A stretch of DNA of 64,000 nt from Planctopirus ephydatiae (lineage in GTDB: Bacteria > Planctomycetota > Planctomycetia > Planctomycetales > Planctomycetaceae), in the NCBI RefSeq assembly GCF_007752345.1, contig NZ_CP036299.1:4870001-4934000 (forward strand), read 5' to 3'. The notes beneath the pieces were generated by a model. It was not told the origin of the DNA. It did no database searches and saw nothing but the letters and a program-made list of their open reading frames with translations. Both the position numbers and the translations under genes were made by a program. The stretch's first letter is position 1; each line of letters begins with the position of its first letter. Positions 37,421 through 46,935 of the stretch are shown in pieces.

Positions 37421-38143
37421 TTAATGAACACCAGAAAAGGTGTGGGCTCCATAAACTTCATCGACGAGTTTCCCCTTCTCGAGATGTAAAGTGCGATCGG
37501 CCCGGGCAGCAGCTTTCGGGTCGTGTGTCACCATGACAATTGTTTTGTTAAGCGAGCTTTTTAAAGCGACGAGTAAGGCGAGAATTTCATCGGCAGCTTT
37601 ACTGTCGAGATCGCCCGTCGGTTCGTCCGCGACAATCAGGGCGGGATCGGTAACGAGCGCCCGGGCAATCCCCACGCGCTGCTGTTGACCGCCGGAAAGT
37701 TGACCGGGGCGATGATGCATACGATCCGAGAGATTCACAATGTTCAGCGCCATTTCGACCTGCTGCCGGCGCTGGGCGGCTGTCATCGGGAGCAGTAAAA
37801 GTGGCAACTCCACATTCCGATACGCGGAGAGGACAGGGAGCAGGTGATAGAACTGGAACACGAAGCCGATGTTCCGTGTGCGCCACTGGGCGAGCTTGCC
37901 TTCTGAGAGCCGGGAGATCGGTTCACCACGCACTGTCACTTCGCCTGATGTGGGTCGATCCAGACCGGCAATCAGGTTGAGAAGTGTGGTTTTGCCTGAG
38001 CCTGAAGGGCCCATTAAGGCCAGAAACTCGCCTTCCGGGACACGCAAAGAGAGTTCATCCAGCACATGAACTTCTTCACTTCCGCGACGAAACGATTTGG
38101 CGACATGATCAACGATGACACAATCTGTCGGGGAAGCCACCAC
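37421..38143 (-). CDS. ABC transporter ATP-binding protein, MacB/LolD type
   Basis: The 240-residue protein has Walker [10 protein letters not shown], the LolD/MacB-type stretch [20 protein letters not shown], signature [15 protein letters not shown], Walker [13 protein letters not shown] and the switch histidine VTHDPKAA. It energises the two permeases downstream. GTG is the first codon, with AGGAA in front. The operon is ATPase, permease, permease, SlyX. The whole operon lacks an obvious regulator; upstream is a 470-bp spacer. Confidence 0.92.
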   Translation of the reverse strand: MVASPTDCVIVDHVAKSFRRGSEEVHVLDELSLRVPEGEFLALMGPSGSGKTTLLNLIAGLDRPTSGEVTVRGEPISRLSEGKLAQWRTRNIGFVFQFYHLLPVLSAYRNVELPLLLLPMTAAQRRQQVEMALNIVNLSDRMHHRPGQLSGGQQQRVGIARALVTDPALIVADEPTGDLDSKAADEILALLVALKSSLNKTIVMVTHDPKAAARADRTLHLEKGKLVDEVYGAHTFSGVH

Positions 38144-38617
38144 GCGTATGTTCCTGCAGCAGAATCTGTTTTAATATCCGGGTGATTTTAGGACGCTTTG
38201 ATTCGCGGCGTTCTCTGTCAGAAAGCTCTCAATGACAAGCAAAGTCATCACTAAGCTCGTTTAAAGACAGAGTACCGTTCGGACATCATGGGTTACGAGA
38301 ATTCTCCGAAAATTGATACCAAATCAAAGGGAGAAGTTCTGCGGTGCCATTGAAAGTCATCACGAAGACGTTTGGGTATTTGCGATACTGATGGACATTT
38401 GTGTTGGTTTTTGGATTTTTCTTGCGAAATTGATGACCATACGCCCAGCGCAAGTAATTCCCGGAACTTTTTCCACGAAATGGTCTTCCCTATGGAATCA
38501 GTGGTTGAGACAGATGGGCAGAATCAGGTTTATTCGGACAATCAAGTCCCGGCCTGCCTCAGGTTCGGGGCACATGTCATATCAATTACTCTCGATTTGT
38601 ACCGCAAAAGGTGTTTC
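38144..38617. other. Divergent spacer
   Basis: About 470 bp lie between the divergent ABC operon and the 1000-residue lipoprotein gene. Several frames are open across it, including one continuous with the lipoprotein, but no family features or signal peptide appear before the chosen ATG. I see no promoter strong enough to mark. Confidence 0.5.
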
Positions 38618-41600
38618 ATGAGATTCTGGATCAGACCTCGCGGTTCGAACCATCCAGGCCCCGTCGGCCACAAGCTAGGCATGGGCATCCACTGGATGAT
38701 CCTGTGCTCTTTAACGCTCTCGATCCTTTCGGGATGTGGGCAAAGCCCATCGACCAGCCAGACTCCCGAACAGGTGATATCGAAGGCAAGCACTGCTGCA
38801 ACTGAACCCGCCGCGAATACCTCCACAACCACACAGCCTCAGATCGCCGCCAACTGGCTCGAAAATCCTCAGGCCATCGACTTGTCTGGGCGGTATGGGC
38901 GCCGATTGCAGATCGCCTGGAAAGACGCCACTCGCGATCCCATAGAGGCCGATGATGACGACGACTCGATGGCAGATCGCGATGTGACTTCCACGAGTGA
39001 TCCAGCAGACGCGAACGATCCCCTGATGGCCGAGAATCTTCCAGCGGGCTCGTCACAGGTCAGCACAGCCAAAGACGAGACTGCTGGTGAAACCAACGCA
39101 GAGAAACCTGACGATGCCAGCGTGAGCCAATCGTCTCAGGCCGATTGGTATGTGCTGATTGACGGTGAGCCCGTGCGAGACGAGACCGGGATCCTGTTGT
39201 CGATCCCTTGTGAAGTGCGTGTCCCTCCTGGTCCTCATGAAGTGACTTTGGCTCAGCCGGGAATGGTTGATCTATCGAAAAAAGTGGAGATCCGGCAGGA
39301 TCGCAAAGTCAGTTTCGAACGACCCGAGAAGCCGGTGCGTGGAGCCTCTTCGCTTTCTGGGCCACTCTTTGACCTGGCAAGAGGCGAGTTCCTTCCACTC
39401 GATGAACTCAACACTGCCGGGAAAGAGTACGACCCCTGGCTTTCTGCTGATGGACTCACGCTGGTCTTTGCCGGTGATCGAGCGGAAGGCCGAGGCGTTT
39501 ACCTGGCGACACGTCCCACAAGGTACCATGCCTTCTCGCCTGCCGAGTTAATTGAAATTACACGGTCGGGCGAATTCGTGGCCACACCCGTCCTCTCACC
39601 GGATGGGTTGAGTTTGATCTATGTGCACCCCGCCCGCACGCGGATCTGGCTGCTGGAACGCAATTCCGTCGATGAACCCTTTGTCAAACGGACGGCCCTA
39701 AGAAGCATCGATCAGCAAGGGTTCGAATGGATCGGGGCCCAACTGATGTTCCCAGAGGCCATTTCACAGACACCGCAATTCAAAGCTTCCGCAAACTTTC
39801 AGTTAGCCTGGATCGAACGCAACGCCGCAGGTCAACAGCAGATCTTTGTCGCCGAAGGGCCGAGTCTGGGGAGTTTGTCCAAAGCTCAGAGCAAAGCGGT
39901 CATTTTACCCGGAGACCGGCCCTGGTTCACAGCTTCGACGGATCGGCAATTCAATCTCGATGGTCATGTTCTGCAGAGATGGATTCGTGAACAATCTCTT
40001 GGGCCGGTCGCCTCAGCGCTTTATGGAAATCCATCGCCTATCGGAGAGTTTCCCGCTGGATTTCCTCCTCCACTCGCCAACGAACGATCGCTGTATATTA
40101 CCGATGATGAGCAGTGGGCTGTCGCTGCCGTCACATCCGCAGCCAGTGAAGCCACACTACAACAACAGCCGGGCGATCTCATGCTGCTTCGTCTCTCTGA
40201 TGGCCCGCAATGGGGTTGGAAATTCCAGGGGCGCAGTCTGAAGCCAATCCCGTCCACCGAGACCACACCGCCGACATTAGTCGCTGATCAGTCAGCCACG
40301 AAAGTCATTGATGCAGAAGACCGTTCATCACCAGCCACGACGAATCCATCAACCCCCGTTCGTGAGGAGATGGATCCCTCCACGAGGACGAACGCCAATC
40401 CCGCGGGGACCGTAGTGAACCAGCCTGCACAACCGGTGGAAACTCAAACAGCTTATTCGACCTATGAAAAATCGCTGGCTGAGTTTCGCAAGGCTGTGGA
40501 AGCACGCGATTATGAACAGGCGGCACAAATCCTCCAGCAGCGGCGAGAAACTTCGTTTGCGACCGCTTTGGATCCACTGACAGAACTCGACCTCGCCTGG
40601 CTGAAAACACTCAATGAGTTTCGGGCCATGGTGAACGATGGTGTTCGCCAGTTGGAGCCCGGCACCACAGTGCGCGTTGGTTCAGCAAAACTGGAGTTGA
40701 TTGGTCTCAAAGAGAGTGTCCTGAGTTTGAAGTCGCGACTGAAGACCATTGAAAAACCTTTGTGGGAAATGTCGACGGGCGATCTACTGGCACTGGCCGA
40801 ATCTTTTCCGGGAGGGACGAATCAGGCATCCGCGCTTAAGACGCTCGCTTTTGTAAAGGCAGATCCTCTTCTACCAGCCCGAGTGATCGAATTGTGGCTG
40901 GGCCGCGCAGGCCCCGGCGGACAGGATTTTCTCGAAGGCTTCAGCACTCGCGAACTTGAAGAAGGCCGCCTGGCACTAGCAGAAAATCGGTTAAGCAGTG
41001 CTATCGAGCATTTTGGCAAGGCGATTGCCGCCGGGCCGGAAAGACCTGCCGCACAAGCAGCCGAAAAGGAAAAAGCCCAGCTCTATGATCGCACTCGCTG
41101 GAAAATTGTTGGCAGGCGTGACTGGGCTCGCGGCCCTGATGGAGAATGGATTGCTGATGCCAAGCGGATCGACGGGGCTTATCTCGTTTCCGAAAGTGAT
41201 TACGAGAACTTCGTGTGTGAGTTTGAATGGAAAGCCGATCAACCCGGTGCACAGGGTGGCCTTTACTTCCATTATGCCGGTGAAGGAAACCCCTTTGAAT
41301 TTGGCTATAAAATCCATCTTGCTGGCGACATGGATCAGCAGGGAATGGATCAATATTCGACGGGTGCCCTCTTTGGATCGGATGCGCCAAAAAAGAAGGT
41401 CGCCAAAAAGAATGCGTGGAATCGCTTCCGTTTGACGGTCGTCGGCCCTAAGACGACTGTTCAGATCAACGATGAAGTGGTGCTCGAAACCGATGTGCCT
41501 GTTTCTAAAAGCGAACCGCGTGGTTATCTGGCAATCGACGGGGTGGGTGGCGCCTTCCGCTACCGCAAGATTCTGGTTTATGAACCGAGTCCCACTCCAG

Positions 41601-41620
41601 CCACCAAGGCTCAAAACTAG
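38618..41620 (+). CDS. Lipoprotein with TolB-like and DUF1080 (3-keto-disaccharide hydrolase-type) domains
   Basis: The 1000-residue product has a lipoprotein signal ending LSILSGC (acylated C40), a Ser/Thr/Asp-rich linker, a short PEGA-like part (VPPGPHEVTLAQPGMVDLSK), a region with beta-propeller repeats of the TolB/PD40 kind (YDPWLSADGLTLVFAGD; TPVLSPDGLSLIYVHP, about 270-470), a second linker (about 550-610), a helical region (about 615-830) and a C-terminal DUF1080 lectin-like domain (about 830-990; GGLYFHYAGEGNPFEFGYK). The domain order suggests carbohydrate binding or hydrolysis at the cell surface. AAAGG stands before the chosen ATG. Other planctomycete surface proteins share the C-terminal domain. 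Confidence 0.85.
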   Translation: MRFWIRPRGSNHPGPVGHKLGMGIHWMILCSLTLSILSGCGQSPSTSQTPEQVISKASTAATEPAANTSTTTQPQIAANWLENPQAIDLSGRYGRRLQIAWKDATRDPIEADDDDDSMADRDVTSTSDPADANDPLMAENLPAGSSQVSTAKDETAGETNAEKPDDASVSQSSQADWYVLIDGEPVRDETGILLSIPCEVRVPPGPHEVTLAQPGMVDLSKKVEIRQDRKVSFERPEKPVRGASSLSGPLFDLARGEFLPLDELNTAGKEYDPWLSADGLTLVFAGDRAEGRGVYLATRPTRYHAFSPAELIEITRSGEFVATPVLSPDGLSLIYVHPARTRIWLLERNSVDEPFVKRTALRSIDQQGFEWIGAQLMFPEAISQTPQFKASANFQLAWIERNAAGQQQIFVAEGPSLGSLSKAQSKAVILPGDRPWFTASTDRQFNLDGHVLQRWIREQSLGPVASALYGNPSPIGEFPAGFPPPLANERSLYITDDEQWAVAAVTSAASEATLQQQPGDLMLLRLSDGPQWGWKFQGRSLKPIPSTETTPPTLVADQSATKVIDAEDRSSPATTNPSTPVREEMDPSTRTNANPAGTVVNQPAQPVETQTAYSTYEKSLAEFRKAVEARDYEQAAQILQQRRETSFATALDPLTELDLAWLKTLNEFRAMVNDGVRQLEPGTTVRVGSAKLELIGLKESVLSLKSRLKTIEKPLWEMSTGDLLALAESFPGGTNQASALKTLAFVKADPLLPARVIELWLGRAGPGGQDFLEGFSTRELEEGRLALAENRLSSAIEHFGKAIAAGPERPAAQAAEKEKAQLYDRTRWKIVGRRDWARGPDGEWIADAKRIDGAYLVSESDYENFVCEFEWKADQPGAQGGLYFHYAGEGNPFEFGYKIHLAGDMDQQGMDQYSTGALFGSDAPKKKVAKKNAWNRFRLTVVGPKTTVQINDEVVLETDVPVSKSEPRGYLAIDGVGGAFRYRKILVYEPSPTPATKAQN

Positions 41621-41903
41621 TTCCGTTTTGAAGTCCAGCACTGGCTGAGGTGCACTGGCAACTTTTGGCCCTATTCTGCAGCCCATATAGAGGAAACCCT
41701 GACGACGCTCTCCTCGCACTCAAAGTACCCGCAGCGGCGATCGCTTCATCGTCCATTCAGGTTCTTGTGATACACCTTGCCGAGAGACCTGTTACCTGCC
41801 GAGCCTGAGCATCCACAGGAAAGATGCTCGGTGCCTGATCAGTAGCCGGTTTCAGCGTGAGTCGAGAGCCAATCCTCCGGGAAGATGAATAGCGGGGTGT
41901 GAG

Positions 41904-43883
41904 ATGCGGACGTTGCTTGTGGGAAGCGTGCTATTGCTGGTGATTGCGGTCGCCATTGAATCGGTCTGGCCACAGACGGGTGATCGCCCTCCGGAAAATG
42001 GGCCGCGAGAAAATGGCCCTCCCCAAAATGCCCCAGGTGGCGGCTTTCCACCCTTTGGCCCTCCCGGTGGATTCCCTGGGTTTGGCGGGCCACCGGGCTT
42101 CGGCGGCCCCCCCGGTGGTGGAAAGGAACGCAAGCTGCTCTCGAAATTCGATGCTGACAAAGACGGCAAACTGAATCTCGAAGAGCGACAACTGGCTCGA
42201 AAAGAATCCACTCAGGGAGGTGCTGGCTTCGGCGGACCTAGAGGGCCTCGCGGCGGTATGGGTGGCATGGGAACCAATCGTACTCAACAAGCAGGGAAGA
42301 AAATCCTGCCCGAGAATGTGACTTCAGCCGGTGAGGCTGATCTTTACGATCCGTCGATCGTCCGGACAATTTTCTTGAACTTTGAAAGCAAAGACTGGGA
42401 ACGAGAACTGTCCGACTTTCACAATACAGATGTCGAAGTTCCCGCCATAATGCAGGTTGATGGCAAAGACTATCCCGATGTCGGCGTCAGCTTCCGCGGC
42501 ATGTCATCCTACGATATGGTGCCAGCTGGCTTTAAGCGGTCATTCAATGTTTCCATCGATGCCTTTAACGACCAGCAAAAGCTCGGCGGCTACAAAACGC
42601 TGAATTTACTTAACTGCAATGGTGACACTTCATTTTTGAGAGGTTTTGTCTACTCTCAGATCGCCACGGAGATGATCCCCGTCCCTCGCGTGAACTTTGT
42701 TCGTGTCGTTGTGAATCACGAAGACTGGGGTGTATTCGCCAACGTTGAGCAATTCAACAAAGACTACATCAAAAGGCACTTTGAGAGTAGCAATGGCTAT
42801 CGGTGGAAGGTTCCAGGAAGTCCTATGGGACGCGGTGGTCTGGAATATTTAGGGGATGATACCAATGCCTACAAGCGAATTTACGAGATCAAAAGTAAAG
42901 ACACTCCTGAGGCCTGGGAGCGATTGATCTCTTTGTGCCGTATTCTGAATGAGACACCTGCGGAGCAGCTGGTCGAAAAACTGGAGCCAGTACTCGATAT
43001 TGATGAGACACTGAAATTTCTGGCGCTTGATGTCGCGCTCTGTAATAGTGATGGCTATTGGACTCGCGCGAGTGATTACAGTCTCTACTGCACCCCTGAA
43101 GGGAAATTTACACTGGTTCCGCACGACTTCAATGAGATCTTTCAATCGGGTGGCCCCGGCGGCCCGCCAGGTGGCGGACCGCCGGGTGGATTTGGGCCCC
43201 CACCATTTGGTTTTCCTCCATTTGGTCCACCATCCGAAGTCCAACCCCCATTCGGGCCGCCGGGTGGTGCACCCAATGGATTCGGGCCACCTCCCAATGG
43301 AAATAGCACTCCTCCTGAGGGACGAGTTGCCGGTAATCCCAATGGCCCTCCTCAAGGGCCGGGTGGCGGGCAAAATCCGCGGGGTGGCCCAAGACGTGGC
43401 CCCGGGGGCGGTGGTCCCGGTGGCGGTGGGCCAGGTCATGGTGGACCGACACTCGATCCACTGGTCGGGCTCAACGATTCGACAAAGCCGCTGCGCAGTA
43501 AACTCCTTGCTGTTCCAGAACTCAAGGCTCGCTATCTGAAGTATGTCGGACAGATTGCCGATCAGTACCTGGCAGCCGAATTCCTCAAGCCTCGGATGCA
43601 GCAGGAGTTTGAACTGATTTCACCACTGGTGGCTCAGGATCAGAAGAAGCTCTTCACCACAGCTGACTTTGTGCGCGAATCCAAGTTTATTGTGGTGCAG
43701 AATTCCTCAGAGAATGCTCGCTCGACGCTGTGGGATCAGATGCAGAAACGACGGGAATTTCTGCTCAAACATGCGGAAGTGCGAGCCGCCCTTGGCAAAC
43801 AGGAAGCCGAGGGGCGAACATCGGCCATCAAAAATCAGCGACACCAGAACCGACAACAGGCTCCCTTGTCGTCAGCTCGCTAA
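41904..43883 (+). CDS. CotH kinase family protein with EF-hand and Gly/Pro-rich inserts
   Basis: The 659-residue product has a short signal segment (LLVGSVLLLVIAVAI), a Pro/Gly/Phe repeat region (about 28-72), an EF-hand with calcium-ligand spacing DADKDGKLNLEE (D83 to E94), a short Gly/Arg-rich part, and a CotH domain (about 140-415) with VSFRGMSSYDM, NLLNCNGDTSFLRG and PHDFNEIFQ blocks. A second Gly/Pro-rich insert of about 100 residues (about 415-515) follows, then a helical C-terminus. CotH proteins are atypical secreted kinases that phosphorylate spore-coat proteins. The VTC and DUF4956 genes directly follow, so the three likely work together. Confidence 0.87.
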   Translation: MRTLLVGSVLLLVIAVAIESVWPQTGDRPPENGPRENGPPQNAPGGGFPPFGPPGGFPGFGGPPGFGGPPGGGKERKLLSKFDADKDGKLNLEERQLARKESTQGGAGFGGPRGPRGGMGGMGTNRTQQAGKKILPENVTSAGEADLYDPSIVRTIFLNFESKDWERELSDFHNTDVEVPAIMQVDGKDYPDVGVSFRGMSSYDMVPAGFKRSFNVSIDAFNDQQKLGGYKTLNLLNCNGDTSFLRGFVYSQIATEMIPVPRVNFVRVVVNHEDWGVFANVEQFNKDYIKRHFESSNGYRWKVPGSPMGRGGLEYLGDDTNAYKRIYEIKSKDTPEAWERLISLCRILNETPAEQLVEKLEPVLDIDETLKFLALDVALCNSDGYWTRASDYSLYCTPEGKFTLVPHDFNEIFQSGGPGGPPGGGPPGGFGPPPFGFPPFGPPSEVQPPFGPPGGAPNGFGPPPNGNSTPPEGRVAGNPNGPPQGPGGGQNPRGGPRRGPGGGGPGGGGPGHGGPTLDPLVGLNDSTKPLRSKLLAVPELKARYLKYVGQIADQYLAAEFLKPRMQQEFELISPLVAQDQKKLFTTADFVRESKFIVVQNSSENARSTLWDQMQKRREFLLKHAEVRAALGKQEAEGRTSAIKNQRHQNRQQAPLSSAR

Positions 43884-43991
43884 ATGCCCGTGGCAGTCTA
43901 TGGGAATGGAGTGTGATCAGCATCTACTCTCACTTCTCGAATTGCTTGCCTATGTAGCACCTTGCCACCGATTAATAGCAAAGGACGCCCT

Positions 43992-44822
43992 ATGTATCTT
44001 GCGATGAACCCGAGTAACGATACTGACTGCGACGCCGTATCGATACCTGGGGAAAGATTACTGCCACCGCATGATTTCCAGCAGAAACTCAAGTTTTCGT
44101 TTCGTGAATTGACACAAAAACTGTTAACCTCTCCCATCTCAGAAACGAAGTATCTCATTTCAAGATCGGTCGCTGATCTTGTTTCTGGATGGGCACAAGT
44201 TTATATGCAGCCCGACCAGCATGCTGATCCTGCATTAGGAGATGGCTACTGGGTGCGTACTTTATATCTCGATACGCCGGGGGCTGACATTTATCACCGC
44301 CGAGGGGTTGGTCGCAGCAGGAAATTTCGCGTTCGCGGGTATGGCAGTTCTCCTGAACTCTGGCTGGAAATGAAGTGGAAGCGGAGAGAAAAAGTCCGCA
44401 AGCGTCGTACCGTGATTCATCAGGATCGGCTTCCGCTGATCATGGCAAATTCATCTCAGGAACATGAGTGGTTTTCCAATCGAGTTCATCGCTACCAGCT
44501 ACAACCCGCCTGCCAGATCACATATCGACGTCAGGCTTATCTATGTCGGACATCACATGGGGTCTATCGACTCACGCTTGATCGCGAGGCATTTTCACAG
44601 CCGCATGATGGATGGAGGGTACCTCTCGAAACTGGAAACTGTCGGATTCTGAATGCGGAGAACGCTATTCTGGAATTAAAGTATCAGGGCGATTTCCCGA
44701 TCTTTTTCCGGTCGTTAGTGGAGTTGATTCCTCAAGTTCCGTGCTCGTATTCCAAGTATCGACGGGCGATTTCCACTTTGATGGATCAATCCATGGGGGA
44801 TTCTGCATGCCCGACTGGTTGA
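43992..44822 (+). CDS. VTC domain protein (polyphosphate polymerase-type)
   Basis: The 276-residue product matches the VTC domain, a tunnel fold of the triphosphate tunnel metalloenzyme superfamily. Early on stands SETKYLISRSVAD, with the basic residues of the tunnel (KFRVRGYG, WLEMKWKRREKVRKRR), and NAILELKYQGDFP gives an acidic metal-binding strand near the end. In yeast, VTC4 makes polyphosphate from ATP. Bacterial relatives may do so or bind phosphate chains; the reaction here is inferred. AAAGGACG sits before the ATG. It overlaps the DUF4956 gene by 16 bp and follows the CotH gene by about 110 bp. Confidence 0.85.
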   Translation: MYLAMNPSNDTDCDAVSIPGERLLPPHDFQQKLKFSFRELTQKLLTSPISETKYLISRSVADLVSGWAQVYMQPDQHADPALGDGYWVRTLYLDTPGADIYHRRGVGRSRKFRVRGYGSSPELWLEMKWKRREKVRKRRTVIHQDRLPLIMANSSQEHEWFSNRVHRYQLQPACQITYRRQAYLCRTSHGVYRLTLDREAFSQPHDGWRVPLETGNCRILNAENAILELKYQGDFPIFFRSLVELIPQVPCSYSKYRRAISTLMDQSMGDSACPTG

Positions 44823-45496
44823 CCGCTTTTTCGCTACCGTCGGCACCTCCTCAGGACTGGAAGACTATCGTAGCCTCGATGGTGCTATCGGTTCTCTTAG
44901 GGATGACGATTGGCCAGATCCACCGCTGGACACGTCCGCTTCACTCCGGGAGTGCCTCATTTCACGCGACTTTGGTCTTGATGACGATCCTGATTACGCT
45001 GGTCACACAAGTGATTGGCGATAATGTCGCGCGGGCTTTCAGTCTGGTGGGTGCGTTGTCGATTGTTCGCTTTCGCACCGTGGTTCGCGATACGAAGGAT
45101 ACAGCGTTTGTCATCTTTGCTGTCGTGATTGGTATGTGTGCCGGTGCTGAACGCGGCTGGCTGGCGATAGGAGGGACCATCCTCGTCGGACTGGTCGCGG
45201 CCATCTATCGAGATCGTCCCTATAACCCTTCGACTTCGCTGATCCGTTACCGGTTAATCCTGCGGATGGGGCTGGCACAAGAAGTGGAAACACAGGTGCA
45301 TGCCCTGCTTCAACAGGTCACCCGGAGCTATGACCTCGAAAGTCTCAGTACAGTTCGTCAAGGGAGTGCGATGGAAATGACCTACTCCCTACAATTGAAC
45401 CGTGCGATCTCGCCGCGTGAGTTGCATGCACAATTGAGTCGCATCGAAGGGATCCAGAGTGTCGAACTGACGGCATCCATTGACGATGATCGTTGA
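44807..45496 (+). CDS. DUF4956 membrane protein
   Basis: The 229-residue product has four hydrophobic helices in its first 140 residues (VASMVLSVLLGMTIGQI, ATLVLMTILITLVTQVIGD, TAFVIFAVVIGMCAGA, WLAIGGTILVGLVAAIY). The strongly conserved DUF4956 block FSLVGALSIVRFRTVVRDTKD lies between helices two and three, and a soluble alpha/beta domain of about 85 residues (about 145-229) ends the chain. This is usual for DUF4956. Its start, preceded by GGGGGA, lies inside the VTC gene, so the two are coupled. In other bacteria DUF4956 genes are often found beside VTC and CotH genes. Its function is not established; a channel or scaffold for the polymerase is a guess. Confidence 0.88.
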   Translation: MPDWLTAFSLPSAPPQDWKTIVASMVLSVLLGMTIGQIHRWTRPLHSGSASFHATLVLMTILITLVTQVIGDNVARAFSLVGALSIVRFRTVVRDTKDTAFVIFAVVIGMCAGAERGWLAIGGTILVGLVAAIYRDRPYNPSTSLIRYRLILRMGLAQEVETQVHALLQQVTRSYDLESLSTVRQGSAMEMTYSLQLNRAISPRELHAQLSRIEGIQSVELTASIDDDR

Positions 45497-45651
45497 AAAG
45501 TTGGCACCTTCATTCACGGCTGCCGTTCATGGCCGTTGTTCAATTGGGAAGAACTGAAAAGCAATTTCCTGCTTGAACCCTATCCTGCCTGAGGGTTAGT
45601 CTGCGCAGCAGTGATGATCCTCTTTGAGAACCCACTGGCAGGAACCTTGCG

Positions 45652-46743
45652 ATGAACTTTTCACCAGCAGTACTTCAGCGACGTGTGACGTATACCGCCC
45701 TGCTCTCCCTCGCTCTGGCAGCCGGGCCTCTGGCTCTCGCCCAGGAGCCGGCAGCCGCTGGCAAACTGGAGCAACCAGCCGTTGCCAAACCTGCAGCCAA
45801 GGCCGCAGCGAAAGCAGCTCAGGCCAAGCCGGCGGCACAGGCGGCGAACAATCCCATTGTCCCCTACAAAATCACGCCAACGGCCAAAGATCTGCCTTAC
45901 GGCACTCATCCTCGACAAGTCCTCGATTTCTGGCAGGCCAAGTCGACCACTCCCACACCTGTCGTGTTCTTCATTCATGGCGGTGGCTGGAACAATGGCG
46001 ATAAATCGTCGGCAGTCCGCACTCTCGATCTTCCCAAACTGCTCGACAGCGGGATCTCCGTGGTGACGATCAATTACCGGCTGGTTCCTCAGGCGTATGA
46101 CGCCGGCATCGAACCACCTGTGAAATGGCCGCTTTCGGATGCCGCACGAGCCCTTCAATTTGTGCGATCCAAGGCCACTGAGTGGAATCTCGACAAGGCC
46201 CGGATTGGTGCCTGCGGTGGTTCTGCCGGAGCCTGCTCGTCACTCTGGCTGGCGATGCATGACGATATGGCGACACCTGACAGCAAAGATCCCATCGAAC
46301 GCGAATCGACCCGCCTGTGGTGTGCCGTCGTGAGCGGGGCACAGACTTCGCTCGATCCGGCGGAAACCAGTGCCTGGATCCCCAATATGGAATATGGCGG
46401 CCATGCATATGGGTTCCGTGAAGCAGGTCAGGCCCGGCCAGCCGAGTTCAAAAAGTTTCTGGCTGGCCGCGAAAAGGTGCTGCCCTGGCTCAAGGAGTAT
46501 TCACCCGCTTCCCATGCCTCCAAGGACGATCCCACGATCGTCTTGTTCTACGGCCAGAAAGAACCTGCCCAGAAGGGGGACACGCAGAAAGACCCCACGC
46601 ACTCGATTCTGCTGGGTAAACTGCTCAAGGAAAAACTTGATCCACTGGGTGTAAAGTGCGTCGTCACATCCCCCGGCGAACCCGATCCTTCGTTTACCTC
46701 GATCACCGATTCGCTGATCACCGAACTCAAAGCTGCTAAATAG
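45652..46743 (+). CDS. Exported alpha/beta hydrolase (BD-FAE/esterase-like)
   Basis: The 363-residue protein has a signal peptide (ALLSLALAAGPLALAQ), an Ala/Lys-rich linker of about 40 residues (repeats of the KPAAKAAAKAA kind) and an alpha/beta hydrolase fold. The oxyanion strand is VVFFIHGGGWNNGD and the nucleophile elbow GGSAG has Ser191. SRL such as TINYRLVPQA and a late aspartate region follow, in the style of carboxylesterases and feruloyl or xylan esterases. It may act on plant or algal polymers at the cell surface. CAGGAACC is well placed before the ATG. The lysine-rich linker is also seen in planctomycete surface proteins and may bind polyanions. Confidence 0.9.
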   Translation: MNFSPAVLQRRVTYTALLSLALAAGPLALAQEPAAAGKLEQPAVAKPAAKAAAKAAQAKPAAQAANNPIVPYKITPTAKDLPYGTHPRQVLDFWQAKSTTPTPVVFFIHGGGWNNGDKSSAVRTLDLPKLLDSGISVVTINYRLVPQAYDAGIEPPVKWPLSDAARALQFVRSKATEWNLDKARIGACGGSAGACSSLWLAMHDDMATPDSKDPIERESTRLWCAVVSGAQTSLDPAETSAWIPNMEYGGHAYGFREAGQARPAEFKKFLAGREKVLPWLKEYSPASHASKDDPTIVLFYGQKEPAQKGDTQKDPTHSILLGKLLKEKLDPLGVKCVVTSPGEPDPSFTSITDSLITELKAAK

Positions 46744-46835
46744 TTCATCATCCCTATCTAACAGCTCCAGTTATTGAAACGAGTGGCGCGCCCTGAGGTC
46801 TTGCGCAGGGCGTGGCTCTTCTATACGCCGCATTT

Positions 46836-46914
46836 TGTAGGGTGCATGCCAATGCACCAATTTGATTTGGGGCACCAAAGGCTGGTGCATTCCGAAGACT
46901 CCATGCACCCTACA
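46836..46914. repeat. Palindromic repeat, copy 1 (upstream of metallo-hydrolase gene)
   Basis: Outer arms TGTAGGGTGCATG (46836-46848) and its exact complement (46902-46914) enclose inner arms AATGCACCA (46851-46859) and TGGTGCATT (46883-46891). The element could form one long hairpin or cruciform. Its right part (46884-46913) recurs at 47746-47775 with one change in 30. Further decayed relatives lie near 53871 and 55938. The structure suggests a MITE- or REP-like element; no transposase is in the window. Confidence 0.8.
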
Positions 46915-46935
46915 TAATGACATAAATACGATCCT

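Noticed and set aside
40991-41719. 242-codon minus-strand open frame
   Set aside because: It is antisense to the DUF1080 end of the lipoprotein gene, whose domain is clear.
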